From positions 1,240,001 to 1,304,000 of the forward strand of contig NZ_CP144459.1 in NCBI RefSeq assembly GCF_050320395.1: 64,000 nucleotides of DNA, in the 5' to 3' direction. A program made the translations under genes and the position numbers. The stretch comes from Treponema_C sp050320395 (GTDB taxonomy: Bacteria > Spirochaetota > Spirochaetia > Treponematales > Treponemataceae). The notes beneath the pieces are model-generated. The model saw nothing but the letters and a program-made list of their open reading frames with translations, ran no database searches and was not told where the DNA came from. Positions 7,578 to 16,498 of this stretch are shown in pieces. Every line of letters begins with the position of its first letter. Position 1 is the stretch's first letter.

Positions 7578-10016
7578 ATGAAAAGAAAACTCATCACTTC
7601 GGCTCTTCCCTATGTAAACAATATTCCCCACTTGGGTAATTTGATTCAAGTATTGTCCGCCGACGTTTTTGCACGCTTTTGCCGCAGCCGCGGTTATAAA
7701 ACCATGTATGTGTGCGGCACCGACGAATACGGGACTGCAACCGAAACCCGCGCCCTCGAAGAGGGTAAAACTCCCAAAGAATTATGCGACTATTATCACG
7801 CAATTCATAAAGACATTTACGAATGGTTCGGCATTAACTTCGACCATTTCGGCCGCACATCAACCGAACAGCAAACCGAAATCGTACAGTCGCTGTTTAA
7901 AGCCTTGGACGAACGCGGCTTTATAAGCGAAAATACGATTGAACAGCTGTACTGCGAAGATTGCAAGCGCTTTTTAGCCGACCGCTATGTGCGCGGAACA
8001 TGCCCCCACTGCGGCTACGATGATGCACGGGGCGACCAGTGCGAGCACTGCGGAAAGCTTTTGGAACCGACCGAGTTAAAAGAAGCGCGCTGTTCAACCT
8101 GTTCTCACAGCCCCGTTTTAAAATCGACCAAACACTTGTATATAAATCTTCCGGCTATTCAAAAAGAGTATGCCCCCTGGATGAAAGAGGCGAGCGAAAA
8201 GGGTATGTGGGCTAAAAACGCCGTTCAAATGACCCAAGCGTGGATCCGCGACGGCTTACACGAACGGGCGATTACCCGCGACTTAAAATGGGGAATTCCG
8301 GTTCCCAAGCCGGGCTTTGAAGACAAGGTGTTTTATGTATGGTTCGACGCTCCCATCGGCTATATTTCGATAACCAAGGCCCTGTGCGATATGATGGAGC
8401 AAAAGGCGCGCGACGGTGAGATTCCCTCCGACACCGTTCCCGATTGGAAGTCGTGGTGGCTTCCTGCAGAATCAAAGGCTCCCGACGCAAAAGAACCGGT
8501 AGAGCTGTTTCAGTTTATCGGAAAAGATAATATTCCCTTTCACACGGTGATTTTTCCTTCTACCCTTATCGGAAGCGGCAAAGATTGGACAAAGCTTTTC
8601 CATATGAGCAGCACCGAGTATTTGAATTACGAAAGCGGAAAATTCAGCAAGTCGAAGGGGGTAGGGGTTTTCGGAAGCGACGCCAAGGAATCGGGTATTC
8701 CCGCCGATATGTGGCGCTTTTATATTTTTTACAACCGTCCCGAAAAATCCGATACCCAGTTTACGTGGAAGGATTTTCAGGATAAGGTAAACAGCGAATT
8801 GGTGGGCAATTTGGCAAACCTTGTAAACCGCACCACAACCTTTGTTTCGCGCTATTACGGCGGAAAAATCCCCGAAGGAAAAAGCGACGAAGCCCTGTGG
8901 GAAAAGGTGCGCGAAGCCGAAAAACGCATTACCGATTTATACGACCGGGCCGACTTAAAAGACGCTTTTCATGAAATCTTTGCCCTTTCTTCAATTGCGA
9001 ACAAGGCTTTTCAGGACGGTGAGCCGTGGAAAACCCGCGAAAGCGCGCCTGAAAAAGCGGCGTCCCTTATCCGCGACCTCTGCTACATCATTAAGGATTT
9101 AATGATTTTGGTACATCCGGTTATGCCGCAATATGCCGAAAAGGTACTCGGCTTTTTCGGGAAAAAGGGCTGTACGCATAAAATCGGCGTTCCTGCGCAA
9201 AAAGACGCGCTTTTATGGGACAATGTGGGCATTACCGAGGGCTTAAGCGAAGTAGTGCACACCGAAATTATCTTTACACCCCTCGATAACGCAAAAACCG
9301 ACGCCTACCGAAAGCGCTATGCCGGTACACAGGCAGAGCGTGCAAAAGGAGCCGCTCAAACTGCGGGTTCCAAGGAGGCCGGAAAATCGGGTGCGGCTTC
9401 ACAGTCCGCGGCGGGCTCAAGCGCTGCTTCCGCTTCGGGTGCCGCGGAATCCGCACCGAAAAAAAACGAGCCGGTTATTGCCGAGGACCCCGTTTCCCAC
9501 TTTAATCAATACATTCAGCTTAAAACGGCTAAAATCCTTAAAGCCGAGCGCCACCCGGACGCCGATAAGCTTTACATCGAAACGATTGACGACGGAAGCG
9601 GCACCGAGCGCATAATCCTTTCAGGCCTTGTGCCGTATTTTACCGCAGAAGAATTGACCGGACGCGATATTATCATAGCCGACAATTTAAAGCCGCGTAA
9701 AATGCGCGGAATAGAAAGCCGCGGTATGCTTTTGGCCGCCGATTACACCGACAGCGAAGGTAAAACCTGCGTCGAAATTCTCGGATGCCCCGGTGTCCCT
9801 CCGGGAACGCCCCTTGTTTTTTTGGATTCCGGAAGCTCATCCGGTGCCGCGTCTGAAAAGCCGGCAGTTTCAAAGCCGGCGGAAATCGACGCCGATGTGT
9901 TTTTTGCCTGTCCGATGAAAATCGAACACAATAAGTTTACAATCGGCGGTAAAGTGTTAAGCGCGGCGGGAAAAGAAATTACAACCGTCAAAACCGTATC
10001 GGGCGACGTACACTGA
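7578..10016 (+). CDS. metG: Methionyl-tRNA synthetase with C-terminal tRNA-binding domain
   Basis: Charges tRNA-Met with methionine. The 812-residue protein has the class I signature PHLGN near the N-terminus, a zinc knuckle region with four CxxC pairs (about residues 129-180), the KFSKSKG catalytic loop, and after a low-complexity Ala/Ser/Gly linker (about 585-630) a C-terminal EMAPII/Trbp-like domain (HFNQYIQLKTAKILKAERHP) that binds tRNA. ATG 7578 was chosen because the protein then begins directly with the KRKLITSALPY sequence typical of MetRS and because a promoter ends 7 nt upstream. The repetitive linker is unusual in composition but common between domains. A further extension follows the tRNA-binding domain (about 750-812). 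Confidence 0.97.
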   Translation: MKRKLITSALPYVNNIPHLGNLIQVLSADVFARFCRSRGYKTMYVCGTDEYGTATETRALEEGKTPKELCDYYHAIHKDIYEWFGINFDHFGRTSTEQQTEIVQSLFKALDERGFISENTIEQLYCEDCKRFLADRYVRGTCPHCGYDDARGDQCEHCGKLLEPTELKEARCSTCSHSPVLKSTKHLYINLPAIQKEYAPWMKEASEKGMWAKNAVQMTQAWIRDGLHERAITRDLKWGIPVPKPGFEDKVFYVWFDAPIGYISITKALCDMMEQKARDGEIPSDTVPDWKSWWLPAESKAPDAKEPVELFQFIGKDNIPFHTVIFPSTLIGSGKDWTKLFHMSSTEYLNYESGKFSKSKGVGVFGSDAKESGIPADMWRFYIFYNRPEKSDTQFTWKDFQDKVNSELVGNLANLVNRTTTFVSRYYGGKIPEGKSDEALWEKVREAEKRITDLYDRADLKDAFHEIFALSSIANKAFQDGEPWKTRESAPEKAASLIRDLCYIIKDLMILVHPVMPQYAEKVLGFFGKKGCTHKIGVPAQKDALLWDNVGITEGLSEVVHTEIIFTPLDNAKTDAYRKRYAGTQAERAKGAAQTAGSKEAGKSGAASQSAAGSSAASASGAAESAPKKNEPVIAEDPVSHFNQYIQLKTAKILKAERHPDADKLYIETIDDGSGTERIILSGLVPYFTAEELTGRDIIIADNLKPRKMRGIESRGMLLAADYTDSEGKTCVEILGCPGVPPGTPLVFLDSGSSSGAASEKPAVSKPAEIDADVFFACPMKIEHNKFTIGGKVLSAAGKEITTVKTVSGDVH

Positions 10017-10023
10017 GGCGGCT

Positions 10024-11175
10024 TTGAAAAGCGAAAGCCCCTGCACCTATACAATCAGCCTCATAGAATCGCACAATGCGCCGAGCACGGGTGGTGCCTG
10101 CGATACTGCGGAGCAGGGCGGCTCTTCGTCCCGAACGGGGAACGCTTCTTTTTTGCAAAGTGCCTTTTGGGCCGATTTTAAAGCAGCTCACGGCTGGAAG
10201 CCGCTTTCAGTAAGCCTTTGTTTAAAAGACGGACAAACGGGAGCGGAAAGCCCCTTTAAGATATCGGTGCTGCTTCGAAGTTTTAAGCGTTTTTTTACCC
10301 TTGCCTATATTCCCATGGGGCCGGAGCTTCCGCTTGTGCAAAATGAGCCGCCTGTTTTGTATAACAAAGTGCTTGCCGATACCGCCCGTGCCTTAAAGCC
10401 CCTTTTGCCGCGAAACAGCCTTTGTGTGCGCATGGACGTTCCGCTCGACTTTTACTCGCTTGAGGAGCGCGGCGCCTTTGTGCACTCGATTTCAAAACCG
10501 CTTGTAAAAGCGCCTTCGGACATTCAGCCGCCCGATACGAACATCCTCGATTTAACTCTAAGCGAAGATGAAATTTCTGCAAATATGAAAAGCAAGTGGC
10601 GCTATAACATCAATTTGGCATCAAAGCGTGGCGTCGTTGTCGAAAAAGCGGGCGAAGAAGGTATCGATATTTTTTACGATTTATACCTTCAAACGGCAAA
10701 GCGCGACGGTATTGCCGTACATGCAAAAAACTATTACCGCGACCTGCTGCTTCGTTCGGGAAGGGACGGCGTGCAAATTACTATGTACATCGCAAAGCAC
10801 GAAGGAGAGGCTTTGGCGGCGATTATCGTGCTTTTTTCGGGAAGTGAAGCCGTATATTTGTACGGCGCTTCTTCAAACAATAAGCGTAACCTTATGAGCG
10901 CCTACCTTTTACAATGGACGGCGATAAAGGACGCAAAAAAAGCCGGCTGCACCACATACGATTTTTACGGCATACCGCCTACCGACGACGAAAATCATCC
11001 CATGCACGGTTTGTACCGATTTAAAACGGGTTTCGGCGGAAAAAACATCCACCGTCCCGGCAGTATAGACCTTCCTCTGTCGCCCCTGTATTCCTTTTTC
11101 AGAGCGGCGGAAAAACTGCGCGGCTTTTATCACAAACGCATTAAAAAAATCCGCGTAAAAAAGCGCAATTCATAA
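10024..11175 (+). CDS. FemAB-family peptidoglycan bridge aminoacyltransferase
   Basis: FemAB/FemX-type transferases use aminoacyl-tRNA to add residues to lipid II side chains. The 383-residue product shows the family pattern: an N-terminal acyl-CoA N-acyltransferase fold, the KSKWRYNINLA basic segment, and in the second half the sequence YLYGASSNNKRNLMSAYLLQW followed by DFYGIPP and LYRFKTGFGG, all characteristic. There is no ATG nearby; TTG 10024 is preceded by GAGG and follows metG by 7 nt, so the gene is probably co-transcribed with metG. A tRNA-dependent enzyme next to a tRNA synthetase is suggestive but probably incidental. The added amino acid cannot be told. Confidence 0.85.
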   Translation: MKSESPCTYTISLIESHNAPSTGGACDTAEQGGSSSRTGNASFLQSAFWADFKAAHGWKPLSVSLCLKDGQTGAESPFKISVLLRSFKRFFTLAYIPMGPELPLVQNEPPVLYNKVLADTARALKPLLPRNSLCVRMDVPLDFYSLEERGAFVHSISKPLVKAPSDIQPPDTNILDLTLSEDEISANMKSKWRYNINLASKRGVVVEKAGEEGIDIFYDLYLQTAKRDGIAVHAKNYYRDLLLRSGRDGVQITMYIAKHEGEALAAIIVLFSGSEAVYLYGASSNNKRNLMSAYLLQWTAIKDAKKAGCTTYDFYGIPPTDDENHPMHGLYRFKTGFGGKNIHRPGSIDLPLSPLYSFFRAAEKLRGFYHKRIKKIRVKKRNS

Positions 11176-11199
11176 AAAAAGAACGATTTTTTGGCTCTT

Positions 11200-12669
11200 T
11201 TAAAGCGGCGTTCCGATAAAAATAAGGGTGCCTGTAAGGGCGACGATAAAAAGGCTTAACAAATTGACCGTATTGTTCGTTACGAATTGTAAACCCGCAG
11301 CCGGTATTTCGCCTTTATAAGAAGCTTTATCCTGCAGCAAACCGTTTATTCCCCTGTATTTTCTTTGAATGGTTGAACCCAATACGCTGTCGATAAGCGA
11401 ACCGAAAAATCCCAAGCTCAGCGTTACGGCAAATCCCCTTATACCGAAGCCGGGAAGGGCGCACAGGGCTATCAATGCGCTTCCCGTAATGCCGGCAAAA
11501 AAACCGCACAAAGAAACGCCGCCGGATAAGCCGCGCGGAAGACTTTTTCCGTTGATAATATTAAACACCCGTCCTCTGCACAACATTCCCAGTTCCGAAG
11601 AAAAGGTATCCGCACAGGCGGCGGCAAACACGGCAAAGGCTAAAAGCGTAAACATATCGCTTTGACTTTTTATAAAAACCGAAAGCCACACAAGAACAGT
11701 TGCCGGAAGGGAATTGCACAACACCTGTTTCCAGTTGCGCTTTCCGCCTGCTTCCTGAATAAGCTCGCCCTGTTGTTTCCGCTCGTTTTTCAGCTTACTG
11801 CTTATACTTCCGAAAACAAAAAACACAAGTAAGCTTATGCCGACCCATATTCCGCCGAAAGTGTAAAGGGTAGCCGCCGTCAAAACCGCAGCGACAATGC
11901 CGTCTTCCGTTAGGGATTTTTTCCGGTATGCAATATACAGTAAAAGTACTGCCGCAAGCAAATACAAAGCGAATTCGATACTGCCGTGATAGTATAAAAA
12001 CGAAGCGAGCAGTCCCGAACCTATAGGAAGCGAAAGATTGTCGCAGCCGCGCTTCCCGGTTAATTCCGTAAAACCGGCAAACACCCCGTTAACCGCCGAT
12101 ATGGCAATCAAACTTAAAACGGAGCGGGAAAAAGCAGCGTCGGCATTTAAATGCGTATTAAAATACATCATAACCGCAAAGCTTACGATAAGGCATGAAA
12201 GGGCAACCGTAAAAAAGCCCAAAAGGGATTTTTCGGGGGCAAAGGAAAAAGGCCTTTTTTTCCCCCATCTTTTGCCGATAATTGCCGCAAGGCCGTCGCC
12301 GTATGCCATGGTCAATAAACCTATAAAGGGCAGCATCATCCAATTCAGCAAAAAGCCTGTACCGGAAAGAAAAAACATGGCAACCGCATAGTAAACCGTT
12401 CCCAAGCTGTCGTCGTTGCGCTCCATCGATGAAATAAGCTTATATTTTAAACTCAAACTGTTGACGATGATAAAGATAAAGGGTATAAGCACTACCGCCC
12501 ATAAGTCGGTAAAAAAGGGTACGATAAACACCCAATTTCCTACAAGGATGTGTACGAATTTACGGGTAAATTCGGTACTGCCCTTTTTCAGCTTTGCAAT
12601 AATGCCCGACACAAAGATAACGGCTAAAATATAAGCCATCGAAATACCCAAAGCGAGTGCGTTTTGCAT
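11200..12669 (-). CDS. Fused prenol kinase (VTE5/SEC59-like) and prenyl-phosphate kinase (DUF92/VTE6-like)
   Basis: Two membrane enzyme families in one 489-residue chain. Residues about 1-215 match the CTP-dependent polyprenol/phytol kinase family: TRKFVHI near residue 36, then YGDGLAAIIGKRWGKK and EKSLLG. Residues about 240-489 match DUF92, the family of plant VTE6 phytyl-phosphate kinase: ADTFSSELG, RGLSGGVSLCG and DSVLGSTIQRK. In sequence this would convert a prenol to the monophosphate and then to the diphosphate. It is the last gene of a minus-strand operon; its ATG is 1 nt after the crtB stop and has AAAGGACGG upstream inside crtB. In this context I infer salvage of farnesol or geranylgeraniol for carotenoid synthesis. 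Function is inferred, families are clear. Confidence 0.85.
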   Translation of the reverse strand: MQNALALGISMAYILAVIFVSGIIAKLKKGSTEFTRKFVHILVGNWVFIVPFFTDLWAVVLIPFIFIIVNSLSLKYKLISSMERNDDSLGTVYYAVAMFFLSGTGFLLNWMMLPFIGLLTMAYGDGLAAIIGKRWGKKRPFSFAPEKSLLGFFTVALSCLIVSFAVMMYFNTHLNADAAFSRSVLSLIAISAVNGVFAGFTELTGKRGCDNLSLPIGSGLLASFLYYHGSIEFALYLLAAVLLLYIAYRKKSLTEDGIVAAVLTAATLYTFGGIWVGISLLVFFVFGSISSKLKNERKQQGELIQEAGGKRNWKQVLCNSLPATVLVWLSVFIKSQSDMFTLLAFAVFAAACADTFSSELGMLCRGRVFNIINGKSLPRGLSGGVSLCGFFAGITGSALIALCALPGFGIRGFAVTLSLGFFGSLIDSVLGSTIQRKYRGINGLLQDKASYKGEIPAAGLQFVTNNTVNLLSLFIVALTGTLIFIGTPL

Positions 12670-12670
12670 A

Positions 12671-13693
12671 TTATCCGTCCTTTAAAATTTTCGGCGCCTG
12701 AAGGCGCTCGGTTTGCCTGATAATTTTTTTTGCCTTTATGATGAGTTTCAACTTTGTCAATTTTGATGATGCGCAGCGTTTTGAAAAACAGTTATACCCG
12801 TTTTTTCGCACCTCATCTTCAATACTGTGATATATAAGAGATGCCGCCGCTACGGAAAGCCGGCATGAGCTTTGAAAATACATAAGATATTTTTCACAGT
12901 CCGTATAAAAGCCGTTTCCGAGCATAGCCAGCTGTTCCCACAATGCCCTAAAGTTTGAAGGTACTTCGATGTTTCCCTTTAATGACATATCGGCGATGTT
13001 TTTAATGTCATGTTTTGTGAGATTGTGCCGGCTCATCATGTTTTGCGGAAGGTAAAGGCGGTTACGTGTGAGTATGTCTTCTCCCACATCGCGCAAAATA
13101 TTGGTTATTTGCATACCGATGCCGAGGTTTTCGCAGGCGCAAAGAAAGCGCCCGTCTTGAGCCGCTTGCGCCTTATCCGCCAATACGGGGGCGAGCATTA
13201 GTCCTACCGAGCCTGCAACGAGGCGGCAGTATTCGATAAGTTCATCGCCTGTTTGAATATCTTTAAAATGAAGGTCGAGCCTTTGCCCCCGTATTTGGGC
13301 TAAAAACCCGTCTTTCGGAATTGCAAACCTGTGTACCGTATCGGAAAAGGCGGGCCACCAAAGTTCGTTCCGGACTTCCCGATCCGTACAGGTACCGTTT
13401 CCCGCCGCAGCCGTCTTTTTTTGACTTCCGTAAAGCGACAGGACGGCGCTTTCAAGACCGTCCAAAAGCTTTTCCGTTTCGGCTTGAGGGCGCAGACTTC
13501 CCGTATCGTCTACAAGATCGTCGGCATAGCGGCAAAAGGCATAGACTGCGGCGACGGCGTTAAAACGTTCTTCGCTTAAACGCGAAAAGGCACGGTAAAA
13601 ACTTTTTGCCCTGTCTTTTATAACCGCCTCAGCCGCCCGATAGGACGGCGCAAGATTCAGCGGCCCCGTATCTTCAGTTTTTGCCGCGGTCAT
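12671..13693 (-). CDS. crtB: Squalene/phytoene synthase family protein
   Basis: Head-to-head prenyl diphosphate condensing enzyme, 340 residues. Both aspartate-rich motifs that bind the diphosphate-magnesium are present: YADDLVDDT and NILRDVGED. RAKSFYRAFSRL and AVYAFCRYADD are also typical. I place the start at ATG 13693, giving MTAAKTEDTGPLNLAPSY; this overlaps the upstream crtI end by 20 nt. A longer frame reaching to 13993 overlaps crtI deeply and its N-terminus looks non-coding. Phytoene, squalene or dehydrosqualene synthesis cannot be separated by motif; the neighbouring CrtI-type desaturase favours phytoene or dehydrosqualene. Confidence 0.9.
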   Translation of the reverse strand: MTAAKTEDTGPLNLAPSYRAAEAVIKDRAKSFYRAFSRLSEERFNAVAAVYAFCRYADDLVDDTGSLRPQAETEKLLDGLESAVLSLYGSQKKTAAAGNGTCTDREVRNELWWPAFSDTVHRFAIPKDGFLAQIRGQRLDLHFKDIQTGDELIEYCRLVAGSVGLMLAPVLADKAQAAQDGRFLCACENLGIGMQITNILRDVGEDILTRNRLYLPQNMMSRHNLTKHDIKNIADMSLKGNIEVPSNFRALWEQLAMLGNGFYTDCEKYLMYFQSSCRLSVAAASLIYHSIEDEVRKNGYNCFSKRCASSKLTKLKLIIKAKKIIRQTERLQAPKILKDG

Positions 13694-15209
13694 CGGGATT
13701 GTCTTTTCGCAGCTCGGATGCGCATATTTTTCCGCCTTCAATCGCAATCGGTACGCCCGCTCCCGGATGAGTGCTGCTTCCCGTAAAATACAGGCCTTGG
13801 CAGTGTTTTGCCTTCGATTGGGGACGAAGGTGATTGCTTTGCCGTAAGGTCGGCTGGAGACCGAAGGTTGCACCGTAATGGGCGTTAAAGCGGTTTTTAA
13901 AATCGTTCGGGGTAAATACGTGTTCCGAAACGATTTCTTTTTTAAGGTTTTCAAGCCCCGGAACGGACTTAAGTGATTCGAGGGCTTTTTCACGGTAATA
14001 ATCGACGGTTTTTGCGTCCCACTCGTATTTTACGGTTTTAAGTTCGGATACCGGTATTAAAAGGTAAAAGCTTGCCTTTCCCTTCGGAGCCGTGTCCGGA
14101 TCCGCATTCGAAGGCACGTGAAGATATATTGACGGATCTTTAAGCAAATCGCCCGTAAAAATCGATGAGAGGTTATCGTCCAAATCTTCGGATATGACAA
14201 AGTTGTGTACGCTTAAATCCTTATGCGGCTTTTTTACGGCCCAATAAAATACCAAACAGGAACACGAATAATCCATGTTTTTAATTTTTTCCGCCGTGTA
14301 TGTTCCGCGCGTTTTTTCATCGTCAATCAATTCGCTCATCGTGTAGGGAAAGTCGGCATCCGAAATAACATAGGGCGCTTCTACCGTCTTGCCCTTTACG
14401 CGGACTCCCTTTACCTTTGAGTTTTCTATAAGGATTTTTTCGACGGGACTGTTATAATGAATCTTTCCGCCCAATTCTTTAAAGAGCTTGGCCATTTGTT
14501 CGGCCATTGTGTACATTCCGCCCTTTATAAACCATATGCCGTAAAAAAGTTCAATCATCGGAATGATATTATAAAGAGAGGGGCCTTTTTTGGGCGAAAC
14601 TCCTATATACAGGGTTTGAAAACTGAACATACTGTGCAAGTCCGCATCCGGTATAAAAGACGCCATCATTTTATCGGCACTGTCAAAGGTTTTTAATTTG
14701 AGCGCCTGATACAGGGTATAGGGATTATACATATCCGTCGCTTTTCTGAACGGCCGGCTTATAAAATGTTTTACGGCGACAAGATAACGCTTGTATATTT
14801 CGCTCAAATATGATAAAAGTCCTGCCGAATTTTCGGTTCCCTTGGCTTCGGCCATATTCATTAAATCGACAAGATTGTTATTGACTTTATAATGACGGGG
14901 AGGGGCTTTTTCGCAAGAACCCTGCGAAGATTGCTTAAAATATACTTCGTACATGGGGTCAAGACGCGTCATAGGTATGTAGTCGTCCGGATTTTTGCCT
15001 GCAAGCTCGAACACTTCGCGGTATACGCTCGGCATCATAACAATGGTAGGTCCTACATCGAAACGGTGGCCGTCCTCATGTATCGGATGCATTTTGCCGC
15101 CGCTTACCTTTTCTTTTTCGTAAATTTCGACTTCATAGCCCGCATGCTGCAAGCGTATTGCAGCCGAAAGACCGCCCATTCCGGCGCCTATAACGATAAT
15201 CTTTTTCAT
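13674..15209 (-). CDS. crtI: CrtI/CrtN-family carotenoid desaturase
   Basis: FAD-dependent desaturase of the phytoene/diapophytoene family, 511 residues, as usual for the family. The N-terminal dinucleotide fold is VIGAGMGGLSAAIRL followed by EIYEKEKVSGGKM; the C-terminal family signature is present as TGSSTHPGAGVPIAIEGGK. The substrate-binding middle contains DVGPTIVMMP. It is the first gene of the operon crtI-crtB-prenol kinase and is preceded by a good promoter and by a GGGAG ribosome binding site. It would introduce double bonds into the C30 or C40 backbone made by the next gene. No lycopene cyclase or ketolase gene is seen in the window, so the end product is unknown. Confidence 0.92.
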   Translation of the reverse strand: MKKIIVIGAGMGGLSAAIRLQHAGYEVEIYEKEKVSGGKMHPIHEDGHRFDVGPTIVMMPSVYREVFELAGKNPDDYIPMTRLDPMYEVYFKQSSQGSCEKAPPRHYKVNNNLVDLMNMAEAKGTENSAGLLSYLSEIYKRYLVAVKHFISRPFRKATDMYNPYTLYQALKLKTFDSADKMMASFIPDADLHSMFSFQTLYIGVSPKKGPSLYNIIPMIELFYGIWFIKGGMYTMAEQMAKLFKELGGKIHYNSPVEKILIENSKVKGVRVKGKTVEAPYVISDADFPYTMSELIDDEKTRGTYTAEKIKNMDYSCSCLVFYWAVKKPHKDLSVHNFVISEDLDDNLSSIFTGDLLKDPSIYLHVPSNADPDTAPKGKASFYLLIPVSELKTVKYEWDAKTVDYYREKALESLKSVPGLENLKKEIVSEHVFTPNDFKNRFNAHYGATFGLQPTLRQSNHLRPQSKAKHCQGLYFTGSSTHPGAGVPIAIEGGKICASELRKDNPDDRGKN

Positions 15210-15235
15210 CTTAATCTCCCTCTATACTCGCGGAT

Positions 15236-15265
15236 ACTATATGTACAAAAAAGATTTTTTGTCAA
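15236..15265 (-). promoter_or_regulatory. Promoter of the crt operon
   Basis: On the minus strand TTGACA (15265-15260), an 18-nt spacer, then TATAGT (15241-15236), about 27 nt before the crtI start. A second TTGAC lies just upstream. It is divergent from the dctP promoter, and the two share a region of about 60 bp. Confidence 0.7.
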
Positions 15266-15329
15266 TCGTCAATAGCTCTGATTTTTGATAAATTATACTT
15301 GGGCGCCCGCATTTCTCTATTAAAGAGAA

Positions 15330-15358
15330 TTGACAGCCTCATATTTCTGTGGGATAAT
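15330..15358 (+). promoter_or_regulatory. Promoter of the TRAP transporter operon
   Basis: TTGACA (15330-15335), 17-nt spacer, GATAAT (15353-15358): a near-consensus housekeeping promoter. The leader to the ATG at 15383 contains a strong TTGGAGG ribosome binding site. Confidence 0.8.
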
Positions 15359-15382
15359 AATAGGGCTTGGAGGCCAAAGAAT

Positions 15383-16405
15383 ATGAAAAAAATGTTGATT
15401 GTATGTTTATGTGCAGCGGTTTTGTTTGCTGCGGGATGCACCAAAGGCAAGGCATCGAGCAAAGAAATTAAACCGCGTGTAATTAAGGTCAGTACGAAAT
15501 TTGTTGACGACGAACAAACCGTAAAGTCATTGGTCAAAGTCGTAAAAGCTATTAACGAACGGAGCAAGGGCAGCCTTGAACTCCAGCTTTTTACAAGCGG
15601 AACCCTTCCCATCGGTAAGGACGGTATGGAACAGGTTGCAACCGGCTCCGATTGGATTTTGGTTGACGGAGTAAACTTTTTGGGCGATTACGTTCCCGAT
15701 TACAATGCGGTTACCGGCCCGATGCTCTACCAATCCTTTGATGAATATTTAAAGATGATGCGGACCCCGCTTGTTCAGGAATTGAATGCGGCCGCCGAAG
15801 AAAAGGGTATTAAGGTTTTGTCCCTCGATTGGCTGTTCGGTTTCAGAAGTATGATTACCAAAAAACCTATCCGCGTTCCCTCCGATATGAAGGGCTTAAA
15901 AATCCGCGTTCCCACAAGCCAGCTGTACACCTTTACGATTGAAGCGCTCGGCGGTAACCCGATTGCCATGCCCTATCCGGATACCTATGCGGCCTTACAG
16001 CAGGGCGTTATCGACGGTATTGAAGGCTCCATCATGACCCTGTACGGAACCAAGCAGTACGAAAACGTAAAAGAAGTTTCCTTAACAAGACACCTTTTGG
16101 GTGTTTCGGCCGTTTGTATTTCGGATAAATGCTGGAAAAGCTTAACGGATGAACAGCGCACGATTATTCAGGAAGAAGTAAATAGGGGTGCCGAGGACAA
16201 TTTACGTGAGACAATCAAGCTTGAAGCCGAATACGAAGTTAAATTAAAGGAACTCGGCGTTACCTTCCACGAAGTCGATGCCGATGCTTTTAACAAGGTT
16301 GTTGCTCCCGTATATTCCAAATTCCCCAAATGGTCGGAAGGAATTTACGATAAAATCATGGAAAATCTTACCCGGGTCAGAGAAGACATTAAAAACGGAA
16401 AATAA
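15383..16405 (+). CDS. dctP: TRAP transporter substrate-binding lipoprotein, DctP family
   Basis: Periplasmic binding component of a tripartite ATP-independent transporter, which uses an ion gradient to import organic acids and related anions. ATG 15383 gives a lipoprotein signal, MKKMLIVCLCAAVLFAAGC, with the lipobox cysteine at residue 19; an upstream in-frame start at 15299 lies before the promoter and is rejected. The family landmarks are present: a region GLKIRVPTSQLY containing the arginine that usually pairs with substrate carboxylate, then GGNPIAMPYPDTYAALQQGVIDG. Length 340 is normal. It is followed by a stem-loop and then dctQ and dctM. Substrate is unknown; carboxylate is most likely given the Ldh2-family enzyme downstream. 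Confidence 0.93.
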   Translation: MKKMLIVCLCAAVLFAAGCTKGKASSKEIKPRVIKVSTKFVDDEQTVKSLVKVVKAINERSKGSLELQLFTSGTLPIGKDGMEQVATGSDWILVDGVNFLGDYVPDYNAVTGPMLYQSFDEYLKMMRTPLVQELNAAAEEKGIKVLSLDWLFGFRSMITKKPIRVPSDMKGLKIRVPTSQLYTFTIEALGGNPIAMPYPDTYAALQQGVIDGIEGSIMTLYGTKQYENVKEVSLTRHLLGVSAVCISDKCWKSLTDEQRTIIQEEVNRGAEDNLRETIKLEAEYEVKLKELGVTFHEVDADAFNKVVAPVYSKFPKWSEGIYDKIMENLTRVREDIKNGK

Positions 16406-16420
16406 AACCGTATAAAATTG

Positions 16421-16464
16421 ACGGGCTGCCGAAACGTCTGTGTTGTTTTAGGCGGCCCGTTTTT
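16421..16464 (+). terminator. Intra-operon stem-loop after dctP
   Basis: ACGGGCTGCC (16421-16430) pairs with GGCGGCCCGT (16451-16460) with one central mismatch, and a short T run follows. Because dctQ and dctM continue in the same direction, this is likely a partial terminator or an mRNA 3'-end stabiliser that lets more binding protein than permease be made. Confidence 0.6.
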
Positions 16465-16498
16465 AACAGTCTTCACTTGTATCGATATGGAGCGTATA

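Noticed and set aside
12671..13993. Longer start for the phytoene synthase gene at 13993
   Set aside because: The extra 100 residues overlap crtI and look like antisense-type sequence (many Arg/Lys/Pro, no domain match); ATG 13693 fits the operon layout better.
15299..15382. Upstream in-frame start for dctP at 15299
   Set aside because: It lies before the -35/-10 promoter (15330-15358), so it would not be in the transcript, and the lipoprotein signal starts at 15383.
15262..15612. Minus-strand 116-residue open frame across the dctP start
   Set aside because: It overlaps the promoter region and the first part of dctP; composition and lack of motif indicate a shadow.
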